64,000 bases of DNA from NCBI RefSeq assembly GCF_026625565.1, contig NZ_CP112998.1, positions 4,962,501 through 5,026,500 on the forward strand. Reading direction: 5' to 3'. The notes under the pieces are model-generated. The model saw only the letters and a program-made list of their open reading frames with translations. It did no database searches and had not been told where the DNA came from. Below are positions 43,185 to 53,643 of this stretch, one piece after another. The position numbers and the translations under genes were made by a program. How positions within the stretch are numbered: the stretch's first letter is position 1; the number at the start of each line of letters is the position of its first letter. The stretch comes from Dyadobacter pollutisoli (GTDB lineage: Bacteria > Bacteroidota > Bacteroidia > Cytophagales > Spirosomataceae).

Positions 43185-45797
43185 TTATTTATTTTCTTTC
43201 ACCACAATCATAAAACCTTTACCGCCCGGAACATTGACCGAACTCAATGATTGCAGCGGCTGCTCGTCCTGGAAATTTTTGACAAATGGCATTGAGATCG
43301 TGCATTTGGCGGAGTCATAACCCAGCGCATCCCAATCTATTAAAACCGAAGTGCTTTGTGCTTCCTTGTGCCAGTTAGCAATAGCGATGACGCTTTCATT
43401 CTTCCCCTTAAAAACAGAGGCCACGACATGGTCGTTATTAGTGCCGACAGGGCATTTTTTATCCCAATAGCCAATTAATTCTTTTTCCTTGAAATGGTAT
43501 TCGTCCCAAAACTTCCATAGTTCATCCGGTGTGTTGCCGGTCCAGCCCGACCTGTTCGTTATGCCGTAAACCATCCCTCGCCAGGGGTTACCTCCGCCTT
43601 CCAGCATTTGTCCCGGCAAACCGAACGGCAGACCCGACACTTCCACGAGCCAGTGGTCCGGCGCGCGGTTATAATCCCTTGCCTCTCCGATCCATACGAG
43701 ATCCAGGAAGGGAAGCAGGTCCATGTAAAGATTAAGGCAACTGGCATAGCCTGCCCAGTTATTGAAATGGTTCCAGCTATGCAGGTCTATTCTGCCTTCG
43801 GGACGGTGCTGGTCAATGACTTTCCTCGCCCGCTGCAAAGTAAAGCGGTCCAAGGCTGCGTCGTCGATGTAAATGCCATCGATTTTTAAATTCCGTACCA
43901 TCCAGTCCAGACCGGCAATGTAAAAATTATTAAGCCTGCTGTTCGGCGTGGTGATCACCGATAAATCAAACGACCCTTTAAACTTGCCCTCACTAACAGG
44001 GTTGTACCAGGCCGGGACATACTTTTCTCTCAAATTTTTGACCAGCCATTCATTGGGACCTTTCGGGTGTAGTGCTTCTGTTCGGCTTGCATTACCTGGT
44101 CCGGGGAAAAGTACTTCTCCATCCAAACTATAAAAAGGCTGGAATTCAGGAATGTTCTTGGTTAGCTCGCGGGTCGTGTAATATAATTTCAACCGTTTTT
44201 TCTGCTCGTGGGCCTTGTCCACCAGCGCTTTCAGTTCACCGGTATTTTCGTCGAGATAAGGGTAGTTTATGAAAGGATAAATATCTTCCGCATGATGGAT
44301 GTTAATGATATTGGCACCGGCTTTTTCGGCTTTATCCACTTTGCTCATGGCATTTACACCTCCGCCGTGATAATAGCGGTCGCCATATTTCTTTTCATTG
44401 TCAATAGTCCTGAAAGGCGTGATCAGCAATTCAAAATCATAGTTTAAAACAGCGCCCACACTCAGGCTCCGGCTGCCGGAATAGGCGCTCACTACTACTT
44501 CATTGCCTTTCTGATCCACGTTTACGCCGCCTTTGTTTTCATTTCCCCAGGATGGAGGAAGGCGCAGGGGTTCAAACTTGTAGTAAATATTCACGAGCGG
44601 CAGTCTGTAATTCTCCGCTTTCAATTTAAGCCGTAACCCACCATTTACTGATCCCAACCATAAGGCATCCTGATTTTTGGTCGTGTCCCACTGCCAGCGC
44701 CACGAGTCCGGACGCAGCCCGCCTTCGCGGTTAAGGCCCATCATGTAGGTGGCTTTTTCCTTTGTCACAGGTACTTCCAGACGGATATCCCTGACTTTTA
44801 ACGGCTTTAATGCTTTCAACGTCAGCTTGTAATCCACAAACCCATCGTAGGCAAGGCTGCCTGTGCAAAGCAGCTCACATTCCGGCGAGCTGCTTTGTAC
44901 CGACCAGGCGACATTACCGGCCAGCTCTTTTGTGAATTGTAATTTACCCGGCACGAGCGATATCACTTCGCCATTGTCTTTTTCTATTACAAACCGAAAT
45001 GCGTCGCCAACGATCGGCTCGCCGTTTTCCGAGATGCGCTGATTAGAGCCGGTAAAAAAGCTGGCTATTTCCGTGGGTAGTCCATTATTACCTACCACGA
45101 AGGATCTTCCGAGGATCTGCAAGGTTCTTCCATTCCGGCTTACGGGCTTAAATCCTTTGGTTATTTCACCATCGATTCCGACAGTACTGTTCAACCAGTT
45201 CATTCGCGACAATCCTTTTCCCACGTTATAACCGTGATCATCTACTGCGTCACCTGACACCGATAGCTGTATCCGGATACTCTTCTTTTTGTTGTTAACC
45301 GATACTGTGGCAGTTCCATCGTAAGTACCTTGTGACACGCCGGAGAGGTCAACCCCAATCCACAGCGCCTGTACTTTTCCTGCACCGATGTTGATCTGTT
45401 TCGAAAACGGCTTTCCCAGGTAATCAAGTCCGCCGGCATTGAAACAGGTAATCTGCTTTGATGAGATCGTTTTCCCGTCCTTACTTTTGAGGTCTGAGAA
45501 CAAGGCTCGCAAGTTCTTAATGTCGCCACTAACAGCCCAGACGCCGATCTGGTATACAAAAAATTCGTCCGGCCGCGCCTTGATTTCAAAGCTGCTTTTG
45601 CTAAAATCGGTCGTTAGCCAAGATACTTTCAGCGAGTCGTTCCAATGGATCGGGCTCTCCCTGGTCTCGGCGAAAATATGATAGGGTTGTGTTATTGAAC
45701 TACCGTAATTTTTTTTGGCGGTTTCAGCCGGGATATATTGTTGCCCGCTTGCGCACAGCGCAATGCCAAGCAACATGCTCAGAAGAATGTATTTCAT
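43185..45797 (-). CDS. Secreted DUF6067 / GH123-like protein
   Basis: 870 residues, signal peptide ending CASGQQ. Motifs remembered from DUF6067 proteins are clear: NIINIHHAEDIYPFINYPYL, MVRNLKIDGIYIDDAALDR, GRIDLHSWNHFNNWAGYAS and LPFGLPGQMLEGGGNPWRGM. DUF6067 proteins have a GH123-like N-terminal domain and a barrel that contains a possible acid pair in IDGIYIDD. The role should be glycoside cleavage, but the substrate is open. It is encoded 23 bases before the alpha-galactosidase-like gene and 31 bases after the unknown enzyme, so the three form a continuous unit. Confidence 0.75.
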   Translation of the reverse strand: MKYILLSMLLGIALCASGQQYIPAETAKKNYGSSITQPYHIFAETRESPIHWNDSLKVSWLTTDFSKSSFEIKARPDEFFVYQIGVWAVSGDIKNLRALFSDLKSKDGKTISSKQITCFNAGGLDYLGKPFSKQINIGAGKVQALWIGVDLSGVSQGTYDGTATVSVNNKKKSIRIQLSVSGDAVDDHGYNVGKGLSRMNWLNSTVGIDGEITKGFKPVSRNGRTLQILGRSFVVGNNGLPTEIASFFTGSNQRISENGEPIVGDAFRFVIEKDNGEVISLVPGKLQFTKELAGNVAWSVQSSSPECELLCTGSLAYDGFVDYKLTLKALKPLKVRDIRLEVPVTKEKATYMMGLNREGGLRPDSWRWQWDTTKNQDALWLGSVNGGLRLKLKAENYRLPLVNIYYKFEPLRLPPSWGNENKGGVNVDQKGNEVVVSAYSGSRSLSVGAVLNYDFELLITPFRTIDNEKKYGDRYYHGGGVNAMSKVDKAEKAGANIINIHHAEDIYPFINYPYLDENTGELKALVDKAHEQKKRLKLYYTTRELTKNIPEFQPFYSLDGEVLFPGPGNASRTEALHPKGPNEWLVKNLREKYVPAWYNPVSEGKFKGSFDLSVITTPNSRLNNFYIAGLDWMVRNLKIDGIYIDDAALDRFTLQRARKVIDQHRPEGRIDLHSWNHFNNWAGYASCLNLYMDLLPFLDLVWIGEARDYNRAPDHWLVEVSGLPFGLPGQMLEGGGNPWRGMVYGITNRSGWTGNTPDELWKFWDEYHFKEKELIGYWDKKCPVGTNNDHVVASVFKGKNESVIAIANWHKEAQSTSVLIDWDALGYDSAKCTISMPFVKNFQDEQPLQSLSSVNVPGGKGFMIVVKENK

Positions 45798-45828
45798 TTT
45801 GGTATGCTATTTTAATAATACAATTCGC

Positions 45829-48126
45829 CTAACCCGCCTTGGGATAATTGACATCTCTTTTGAGCGTGCACAATGGCTTAGGGTTTTTGCCATCCAGGTC
45901 TGTTTTGTAAAGCTTCCAGCTGTCGTCGGTCGTTTCTTCCAGATGAAATTGGTTGGCGGGATTGGCAAGTTCTTTTTTGAGCCAACGCGGGAATGCATTT
46001 GCCGCCCGGGCATTTTCCCACGTTTTGATCGCTTTGAAAATAGCTACTTTTTGCGGGCAGCTTTCAACGTCTTTCTGGTTGAGTTGAAGGCTGTAAGTAG
46101 AGCCTAATCCCACCGCAATTGCCTCAATGTGCTCGTAATGCGCCACTGTCGATTGTGCTTTGATCGGAAAATTCCCGCCCATACCCGATGGAAAAAAGTT
46201 GGCATAAGTTACATCTCTGAGGTCTTTTCCCTGGCTGGTGGCGCTTCCCCACTCCCGGGTTTCGACATCGTACAAGTTTTTCCCGCCACCCACATTCCAA
46301 ACGCTTTGATAATGCCAGGAGCCCTCTGAAAGCGTAGAACCTGTGAACCGGATATAAGGAACGCCAAGCTCTTTGGCACGGTCGAACATTTTGTGAAAGA
46401 AGCGCTTAACGGAATAGTAGCCATGCCCATTGTTGAACAGAAACTCCTGCCCATCGAAATCGTAATAGGCCAGTCCGTTGATCTTACACACTTCGGCATA
46501 GTACTGAGCTATTTTATCCTGCAATTGAATGTTGGGGATCAGCCCGTCGTAGCCGTAATTGATCGTGACTTGAAGCTTATAAATGGTATCACCGGCGGAG
46601 TGGCTCGCCTCGGTGCTTTTCCAATAGCCTCGTTTTACATTGAGGAGCCGGTATGGCGCCTTCTCGGATACGCCCAAATAATAAATGAGTTCTTTCCCGA
46701 TCTTTATCATATTAAGATTTTTGGCATGCCCTTCCCAGCTCGCAATCTCGTCCAGATATTTGGGGTCATCGACGAGGATGATCGTGTCACCGGGCGCGAT
46801 ACTTTTGGTTAACAGGCGCTTCTGCTGGTAGCACAAACTATCGCTCGGCACAGGGCTGGCATCTTTCGTGCCTGGCGCCAGTGCAGTGGTGATCGGGGTA
46901 CGGCCGATGATGATTCCGGATTGCAATGCCAAATCAGAGAACTCCTTATGCGATTTATTTCCCGCCGCCATTTTCAGCGGTTTTCGTTCAAAATTCTTTC
47001 CGTCCAGATACCCACCATTGGCACGGTCGGGCCGGATAAAACCCTGATCGTATAAACTAATGGCTTTGAAACCCAAATGCCGGGTATAGGGCACAATACT
47101 ATCATAAGCCTGCCCGACTGTTATCGCATCCGGGACAAATGCAGCCGGATCTTTTACCCATTTTCCATTGATCGTCGGGTATGGCAAACCTTCGGCCAGC
47201 ACAATATTTTGCACAACATCGAGCAGCGCAGTACTGTCGGGACTTCCCCAAAGCGCGACCGATGAACCGATAAAATTTACTCCCGGCAAAGGTTGTACGT
47301 CAAGATGATTGGGTTTGTTAACAGGCATGTTCGGTATCAGTGAAAAGTACACCTCCCGTTTCGGCGCCCTGTCCCTGGAATTATAGACGATGGAAATCCT
47401 GCCTTTCTCATCGATTTGGGCCGCATTACCATACAAAATCCTGTAATAAGGTTCCTTATGCGCATAAAAAGCAACGTCGTTAATACCATCCCCTCCTATC
47501 GGGAATACCTGACCCTCGTGCAGATGCGACGGCAGGGGAAATCGCTTTGGATCGGGGCTATGAATGATGTATTGAAAAGGGGCAGCGTCAGCAACGGTTT
47601 CGGATGTTCCGCCGAGTGTATTATCGTTCAACGCGAGCATACCGATCGCATAATTGACGGCATCGCTTGTATCTCTGGCTACACCGATGATCTCGCCAAA
47701 AAGATTATTGATATTGGTATGATAAGCACCCCATTGTACCTGATCAATACCATTGCGCGGATTAAGCGACTGCAGGGCCAGTTTAAAATACTTTTTATTG
47801 ACGATCAGCGAAACTGTCGCGATGGAGCCGTTGGCATATTGCAGCCGATACGTGAGTTTCTTCGCGTCAAAAACCGCCTTGGCAGGGTGGTAGTATTTCC
47901 CGGTTTTGCTGTCATAAAGGGATAATAGCGGAGAAGGCTTGTCAGCCGGACTGAATTCACGCTGACGAGTCGGTCTACTGACATTCTTCATGCTGGTGAT
48001 CCACCCATTCTTATTGATATGGATTTTGAAATAGTCGGTGCTGAAATCATGTTGCGCGTAGCAAAACGGGGTCACCTGAAGGGTTACAATACTTAAAACA
48101 AGGATCTTGAAAAATCGGAACTGCAT
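45829..48126 (-). CDS. Large secreted protein of unknown family, probable glycosidase
   Basis: 765 residues with a signal peptide ending PFCYAQ. The N-terminal half has beta strands with SLYDSKTGKYYHPAKAVFDA, and the C-terminal half looks like a barrel: FKAISLYDQGFIRPDR, TINYGYDGLIPNIQLQ, GLAYYDFDGQEFLFNNGHGY, GVPYIRFTGSTLSEGSW. The acidic cluster in YYDFDGQE at a strand end resembles glycosidase active sites. A short beta insertion with TIILVDDPKYLDEI is unusual. I do not recognise the family. It is the first enzyme gene downstream of a hairpin that follows the SusD gene. Confidence 0.6.
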   Translation of the reverse strand: MQFRFFKILVLSIVTLQVTPFCYAQHDFSTDYFKIHINKNGWITSMKNVSRPTRQREFSPADKPSPLLSLYDSKTGKYYHPAKAVFDAKKLTYRLQYANGSIATVSLIVNKKYFKLALQSLNPRNGIDQVQWGAYHTNINNLFGEIIGVARDTSDAVNYAIGMLALNDNTLGGTSETVADAAPFQYIIHSPDPKRFPLPSHLHEGQVFPIGGDGINDVAFYAHKEPYYRILYGNAAQIDEKGRISIVYNSRDRAPKREVYFSLIPNMPVNKPNHLDVQPLPGVNFIGSSVALWGSPDSTALLDVVQNIVLAEGLPYPTINGKWVKDPAAFVPDAITVGQAYDSIVPYTRHLGFKAISLYDQGFIRPDRANGGYLDGKNFERKPLKMAAGNKSHKEFSDLALQSGIIIGRTPITTALAPGTKDASPVPSDSLCYQQKRLLTKSIAPGDTIILVDDPKYLDEIASWEGHAKNLNMIKIGKELIYYLGVSEKAPYRLLNVKRGYWKSTEASHSAGDTIYKLQVTINYGYDGLIPNIQLQDKIAQYYAEVCKINGLAYYDFDGQEFLFNNGHGYYSVKRFFHKMFDRAKELGVPYIRFTGSTLSEGSWHYQSVWNVGGGKNLYDVETREWGSATSQGKDLRDVTYANFFPSGMGGNFPIKAQSTVAHYEHIEAIAVGLGSTYSLQLNQKDVESCPQKVAIFKAIKTWENARAANAFPRWLKKELANPANQFHLEETTDDSWKLYKTDLDGKNPKPLCTLKRDVNYPKAG

Positions 48127-48181
48127 TTGAAAATGGGTTTATTCGCACTTTTTTAAAGACTGCCAGCCGTTAACTTCATAA

Positions 48182-48226
48182 AAAAGCGATGATAATAATT
48201 CCCGTGAATGTACTACCATCGCTTTT
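48182..48226 (-). terminator. Hairpin between SusD and enzyme genes (partial terminator)
   Basis: On the minus strand a 10-base stem AAAAGCGATG / CATCGCTTTT encloses a 25-base loop and ends in TTTTTTA. It follows the SusD stop by about 16 bases. Its place inside the operon suggests attenuation: more SusC/SusD than enzymes. Confidence 0.6.
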
Positions 48227-48241
48227 AATGATTACAACGTT

Positions 48242-49987
48242 TTATTGCAATGGGTCGAATGTACCTCCCCAGCTCTTATTTTGCTCGATTTTGCTGCTAC
48301 GGTCGAGGATCGTTTTGGGAATGCCGAAGAAGGAATACTTTTCCTCATCCAGCATCACAACAGGCTGATAATCACGCACCTCGGTAACAGTGAATTTATT
48401 CGCTATGGTATTAATATCGACAATACCTTTTGGCCGGTCGGCTGCTGTACCATTCCACTCTACTCTTAAACCATGGAAATATTTATCCTTGAAGCTGTTA
48501 AATGTGGAGGTGAACACCCGCCATCTGCGCAGGTCCCAGAAACGCTGTCCCTCGAACGCGAATTCAACGAAACGCTCGTCCATGATTGCCTTTCTGATCT
48601 CCGGAACTGTTACGGCAGCTACGCCATAGTTTGCTTTTGCACCAGCTTCTATACCGGCGCGGTTGCGGATCTTATACATGGCAGCCAATGCTTCCTCTCC
48701 TTTACCAACCTCGTTTGCGGCTTCCGCCATGTTCATGAGCACTTCTGCATACCGGATCTCGATCCAGTCTACCTGCCCGTCTTCGACGGTGGTCCTTGTG
48801 ATATTCCTGTCCAGCATTTTGGCAGGATAAAAACTTGAATGTGAAAACAGGTTTTCACTGTTGTCGGCCCTTGCTTCCTTACCATTGATGCCGGTAGCCG
48901 GATTTCCATCCGAATCATAATAGTAAGTCCACATATTTTCTTTTCCAAACATTTCTGCCAGGTACGGATCGGCGCCATTGTAGGCAATGGAGGCATAAAA
49001 GCGCTTGTCCCTGTCTTTATGCAAGGTTCTGTAGTCCATCGTAGCCGGGTTGTATTTCGAGCCGTCTTTCATCGGATAGGCATTGACGAGTTCCAGAGAG
49101 GGAATGTTATCACCTACCGCGCCGCGTGCGTAGAGCAATGGGCGCATTCCGGCCTGTGAATAACCGTTGGCAAAACCCGGATACTGGAACCTCTTGACCA
49201 TGATCACTTCCTTGTTCATCTCGTCGGTCCACAGCTCTTTATAGTTTGCATAGAGCCCTTTTCCCTGCGCATCCAGGAATGTCAGTGCTTCTTTGTTTGC
49301 ATTATAGGCTGCTGTCCAGCGTGCCACATCATTGGTACGGTTAAATTGCGGGCTAGCCCAGTATAAAAGAACCCTGCCTTTGAAAGACATTGCCGCACAT
49401 TTGTCGATCCTGCCTACCGTGCTTAATGGATCTACCAAAGCAATCGCTTCATCCAGATCTTTGACGATCTGCGTGATACACTCGGACGTTTTGCTCCTGG
49501 GAACAAAAATAGCGTCCTTGTTTGCCGGTGCTTCCGGTTTTAGGATCAACTCAACTCCTCCATATGCTTTGACCATCCTGAAATAGGCAAATGCACGCCA
49601 GAACAGCGCCTGACCTTTTAATGATTTTTTGATGGCTTCATCAAATGTCGCATTATCAACCTGGGCCAGGAAAATGTTGATCTTCCTGATGTTATCATAT
49701 GGAAAATCATTGTACGTGTCGGCAGTAAGTGTACCCTTCAGATAATCGCTCAGCCCCGCCGCGTACTCACTGTTGATTACCATGGTTTCGTCCGTACGAC
49801 GTCCCACCGCAAAACTGGACGGCATAAAGTTTGTGTACATGTCGTTCACATAAGCCTCAGCTACTTTGGGGTTTGTGAGAAGGTCCTCGCTTGCGAGTGC
49901 TGCGAGGTTCGTTTTGTCGAGCGGATCGCACCCGGCCAACATCATTAAGCATAATAGGCTTGACAAAAATATATATGTTTTTTTCAT
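48242..49987 (-). CDS. SusD/RagB-type surface lipoprotein (ECF-controlled locus)
   Basis: 581 residues. Lipobox MLAGC gives Cys20, followed by DPLDKTNLAALASEDLLTNPK. Helical core motifs are ALFWRAFAYFRMVKAYGGVELI (about 125-147) and GRVLLYWASPQFNR; the C-terminus has IRYAEVLMNMAEAANEVG and FVEFAFEGQRFWDLRRWR. The stretch from about 330 to 400 (TYYYDSDGNPATGINGKEA) carries acidic loops, as in calcium-binding SusD variants. It is encoded 31 bases after its SusC. The ligand is unknown; the enzymes nearby suggest a galactose-containing glycan. Confidence 0.92.
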   Translation of the reverse strand: MKKTYIFLSSLLCLMMLAGCDPLDKTNLAALASEDLLTNPKVAEAYVNDMYTNFMPSSFAVGRRTDETMVINSEYAAGLSDYLKGTLTADTYNDFPYDNIRKINIFLAQVDNATFDEAIKKSLKGQALFWRAFAYFRMVKAYGGVELILKPEAPANKDAIFVPRSKTSECITQIVKDLDEAIALVDPLSTVGRIDKCAAMSFKGRVLLYWASPQFNRTNDVARWTAAYNANKEALTFLDAQGKGLYANYKELWTDEMNKEVIMVKRFQYPGFANGYSQAGMRPLLYARGAVGDNIPSLELVNAYPMKDGSKYNPATMDYRTLHKDRDKRFYASIAYNGADPYLAEMFGKENMWTYYYDSDGNPATGINGKEARADNSENLFSHSSFYPAKMLDRNITRTTVEDGQVDWIEIRYAEVLMNMAEAANEVGKGEEALAAMYKIRNRAGIEAGAKANYGVAAVTVPEIRKAIMDERFVEFAFEGQRFWDLRRWRVFTSTFNSFKDKYFHGLRVEWNGTAADRPKGIVDINTIANKFTVTEVRDYQPVVMLDEEKYSFFGIPKTILDRSSKIEQNKSWGGTFDPLQ

Positions 49988-50018
49988 ATCTCTATTCCTT
50001 AGGAAAATGACAAATTGA

Positions 50019-53000
50019 TTAAAACGAGAGGTTCACACCCATTGTGTAGGTCTTCATGGTCGGATATGCATTCATATTGGCGACACTTGGGTCATGAAAA
50101 TCATATTTTGACAGCGTAAGCAGGTTCGCTCCGGACAAATAGACGCCAACTGCGGACATTCCTATTTTTTTACACAAAATCTTGGGCAGAGAATAATTCA
50201 GATTGATGTTCTGGAAGCGTAAAAAACTGCCGTTCTTTAACCAGAAAGTCGATGGCAAATGATCGTTAGTCGCGTCCCAGGTAACTGGCTGCGGATAGGC
50301 TGCATTCACATTTTCGGGGCTCCACGAATCGAGCCAGAACGATGGCGGTCTTGCACCGTCGAAAAACCGTCGGCTGTATCCGTCATCGTATAGTTTCGAG
50401 CCACCTGTAACGCCTTGAACGAATACATCTATTCCAATGCCTTTCCAGCTAGCTCTCAGGTTTAACCCGAATGTATAAGGGTTAAGAGAATGTTTGCCTT
50501 TTAAAACCTGTCTGTCATAATCATCGATCTTTCCATCCGGAACACCCTGCGCTCCATTTACATCCTCGAAATTGATAACGCCTAAAACCGCCGGTTTGCC
50601 ATAAATAGTGTAGCCGGAAGGCAATGCATCCAGTTGTTCAGTTGTGCGGATGATCCCTGTGGAAACAAGCATTCTGACATAATCGGTCGGGCGTCCGTTC
50701 GGGTTATCAACGGCCTGCGCATTCTGCGCCACATCTCTCACTTTCACCTTATTGTTGGAATACGAGAAACTGCCTTTAACACCATAAGTTACATCACCGG
50801 CGTTGCCATTGTAACCCAGTTCAAGTTCGTAACCATGGCCATCTACAACTCCGTAATTCTCTGGTGGCATGCTTCCCCCAAAGGATGCGGGCAGTGATGC
50901 AATCCGGGTGTCTAGTATATCATAATTATGTCTTTTGAAATACTCCCCAGAAAGGGAAAAACGATCGAACACCTGTGCATCAAAACCTACATTAAGCTCG
51001 CTCGTCTTCTCCCAGGTGAGTTTTTCGTTTACAATACCATTATAGCGTACACGTGGCTGAGGCACAGTTCCGAACACATAGTCGCCACTTACGCCATAAG
51101 ATTCGCTCCATTTCCAACCACCGACCGCATCATTGCCCGCTAAGCCCCACGAGCCCCGCAGTTTCAGAAAATCGATTTGTCTTACCTTGAAAAAATTCTC
51201 TTTTGACAACACCCAGCCGGCAGAAACCGAAGGGAAGACTCCCCAGCGATAATCCGGCGCAAACAACATAGATCCGTCACGGCGGGCGGTTACATTGAGG
51301 AAGTATTTGTCATCATAGCTATACAGCACGCGGCCAATATAAGAAGCCCGGCCTGTCTCAGCTTCTGAGCCGTCCACATAAGAGTCGGCCCTGGCCGAAG
51401 AGGTTGCCCAAAACTGGTCATTTTGAACCAGCGGAAAACCTTCTCTTACACCATAGAAATAGTCGTATTTGCCCTCGCTCTGCTCGTAAACCGCCATGGC
51501 GTCTACATTGTGTTTGCCGAACTGCTTAGTGAAGTTCGCACTGAAGTTCAACTGATAACTGTTGGTGGCTTCCTGACTTTTCACAAGCCTTTCCTTGTTC
51601 GGATAGGACGATTTAATACTACCTATAATTTCATCGGTATAGATAGCGCCATTAGTCCCCTTTCTTACTACGTCATATAAAGTGGCCTTCAGCTCATGAA
51701 GCTTAGAAGTGGTAGCTTCATAATTTGGGCTATATTTTCCGGATACAGATAATCCTTTGACAAACGGTACATTGTAGGTCAGCCCAACCAGCATTGCAAT
51801 GTTACGTTCCATGCGCGTGACAGACCCGCCTTCCTCCACAAATGCGAGGGGATTACCGATCCAGCCCGGATTGATAAATTTCCCATCCTTCGTTTTAGGC
51901 CCGGTGTTGGGTAAATAATAGAGCAACCTGCCCCATAAACCTCCAAAAGTTGGGTTTGTGTCGAAGCCTACAAGATCTTCCTGCATGGCAAACCTCGTTT
52001 TTTTGCCCTGGTTATAGGCTACATTGAAGACCCCTGTCAGGTTCTTCGTCAGGTTTACGTCGATATTAGAGCGAAAGTTGTACTTTTTGAAATCCGCATT
52101 CTTAATGAAAGCCGACTGATCGAAATAGGATCCGGCAACAAAATACTTCACTTTGTCAGACCCTCCGCTCGCGGAAATGGAATGTCTTTGTAACACCGGA
52201 TCAATGTAAGCCTGGGTGTACCAGCCCCTTGCCGGATCATTTTTTTCAAAGAAAGCAACTTCCTCCGCGTCATACGAGGGTGCTATACCTCTGCTTGTAC
52301 GCGCATAGTTGTTGAGCCTCACCATGTCGCGGGCATCCATGTAGTCGGGTATCTTTGATGGGTTATCAAAGCTGTACGAATAGTTGTAATTCAGCTGAAA
52401 TTTACCAGATGCACCTCTTTTCGTGGTTACAAGCACCACCCCATTGGCTGCACGCGCACCATACACCGCACCCGAAGCGGCATCTTTGAGAACAGTTACA
52501 TTGTCGACCTCCGAATAGTCCAGGGCATCAAACATTCTCTTGTCGGTGATCACCCCATCGATAACATATAGCGGGTCGTTTCCTGTCGTTTTCCAGGTGT
52601 TAACCGACCGGATCCTTATCGCCGGGGCGTAACCAGGCGCACCCGATGCCTGGCTTACATATACACCGCTGAGCCTACCCGCAAGCGAACTCGACAGGTT
52701 AGGTACAGGGTTGTTTTTAACATCATCCGATTTCATTGTGGCAATGGCCCCGGTAACGGAAGTTTTCTTCTGCGTGCCATAACCCACCACTACTATTTCT
52801 TCCAAAATCTTATCATCCTCCGCCAGTTTAATCTCAAAAACTGTTTTAGCACCAACAGGAATTTCCTGGGATACGTATCCAACATAGCTAAAAACCAGTC
52901 TCGCATTCTGATCCGGCACATTCAGCTGGAATTTGCCAGTCTCGTCGGATGTCGTCCCAAGCTGAGCACCCTTCAACAGAATGCTTACGCCAGGAAGACC

Positions 53001-53546
53001 TTCACCAAGCTCGTTCGTAATTGTCCCCCGCACCGAAATGTCCTTTTGTTCTGTCCGGTTAAGCTTGTCGACAAGCATCCCTTTCATTCTTTTTTCAGCC
53101 CCTTCCTGCGAGCCGGCGTAGGTGTTTTCCATGGGCGACGAAATGTCCTGTAGCAACAGCGATTGCGGAGCGGGCAGTGTATTCTCTTTCCTCTTCACCA
53201 CAATGGTTTTATCTATGATGTTGTAAGTAAGCGACTGATCTTTCAATACCTCATCCATAATCTCCTTCACCGAACCGCTTTGGAGCGATGCGGTGACTTT
53301 CCTGGCTTTTTTTACAATTTTATTATCATAAAAAAATTTGTAACCGCTTTGTTGTTCAATCCTGTTAAATACAGTGGAAAGCGTGGCGTCCTTCACAGAA
53401 AGGGTAATTTTCTGCGATATGCCGTCAGCTGATACATGAACACAAGCGATCGCCATGAAGAGCACTATCAGTTTCATTATCAAAATCAATTTTAAGAAAT
53501 AACGGTTGGTTACATACGTTACTTTCCTGTGTAAAATATTTTGCAT
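50019..53546 (-). CDS. SusC-type transporter with N-terminal STN signalling domain
   Basis: 1175 residues. After the signal (VHVSADGISQ) an STN domain spans about 45-118 (ITLSVKDATLSTVFNRIEQQ, then YKFFYDNKIV). Then come a carboxypeptidase-like domain (about 168-250), a TonB-box-like EIVVVGYGTQKKTS, a plug (IRSVNTWKTTGND, VLKDAASGAVYGARAANG) and a barrel ending TMGVNLSF. The STN domain marks it as the sensor that passes substrate binding to the FecR protein encoded just upstream, which then releases the ECF sigma factor. This is the only SusC wholly inside the window that has this domain. Confidence 0.95.
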   Translation of the reverse strand: MQNILHRKVTYVTNRYFLKLILIMKLIVLFMAIACVHVSADGISQKITLSVKDATLSTVFNRIEQQSGYKFFYDNKIVKKARKVTASLQSGSVKEIMDEVLKDQSLTYNIIDKTIVVKRKENTLPAPQSLLLQDISSPMENTYAGSQEGAEKRMKGMLVDKLNRTEQKDISVRGTITNELGEGLPGVSILLKGAQLGTTSDETGKFQLNVPDQNARLVFSYVGYVSQEIPVGAKTVFEIKLAEDDKILEEIVVVGYGTQKKTSVTGAIATMKSDDVKNNPVPNLSSSLAGRLSGVYVSQASGAPGYAPAIRIRSVNTWKTTGNDPLYVIDGVITDKRMFDALDYSEVDNVTVLKDAASGAVYGARAANGVVLVTTKRGASGKFQLNYNYSYSFDNPSKIPDYMDARDMVRLNNYARTSRGIAPSYDAEEVAFFEKNDPARGWYTQAYIDPVLQRHSISASGGSDKVKYFVAGSYFDQSAFIKNADFKKYNFRSNIDVNLTKNLTGVFNVAYNQGKKTRFAMQEDLVGFDTNPTFGGLWGRLLYYLPNTGPKTKDGKFINPGWIGNPLAFVEEGGSVTRMERNIAMLVGLTYNVPFVKGLSVSGKYSPNYEATTSKLHELKATLYDVVRKGTNGAIYTDEIIGSIKSSYPNKERLVKSQEATNSYQLNFSANFTKQFGKHNVDAMAVYEQSEGKYDYFYGVREGFPLVQNDQFWATSSARADSYVDGSEAETGRASYIGRVLYSYDDKYFLNVTARRDGSMLFAPDYRWGVFPSVSAGWVLSKENFFKVRQIDFLKLRGSWGLAGNDAVGGWKWSESYGVSGDYVFGTVPQPRVRYNGIVNEKLTWEKTSELNVGFDAQVFDRFSLSGEYFKRHNYDILDTRIASLPASFGGSMPPENYGVVDGHGYELELGYNGNAGDVTYGVKGSFSYSNNKVKVRDVAQNAQAVDNPNGRPTDYVRMLVSTGIIRTTEQLDALPSGYTIYGKPAVLGVINFEDVNGAQGVPDGKIDDYDRQVLKGKHSLNPYTFGLNLRASWKGIGIDVFVQGVTGGSKLYDDGYSRRFFDGARPPSFWLDSWSPENVNAAYPQPVTWDATNDHLPSTFWLKNGSFLRFQNINLNYSLPKILCKKIGMSAVGVYLSGANLLTLSKYDFHDPSVANMNAYPTMKTYTMGVNLSF

Positions 53547-53643
53547 ATTTTTGTTTGGGTTTGAATTGCAAAAATTGTTGTTTTCCTAAAAGCGCAGTTT
53601 TCCCCACGGCCCGCTTTGCGGGTTGGGGCAGTTCCAGGCCACC

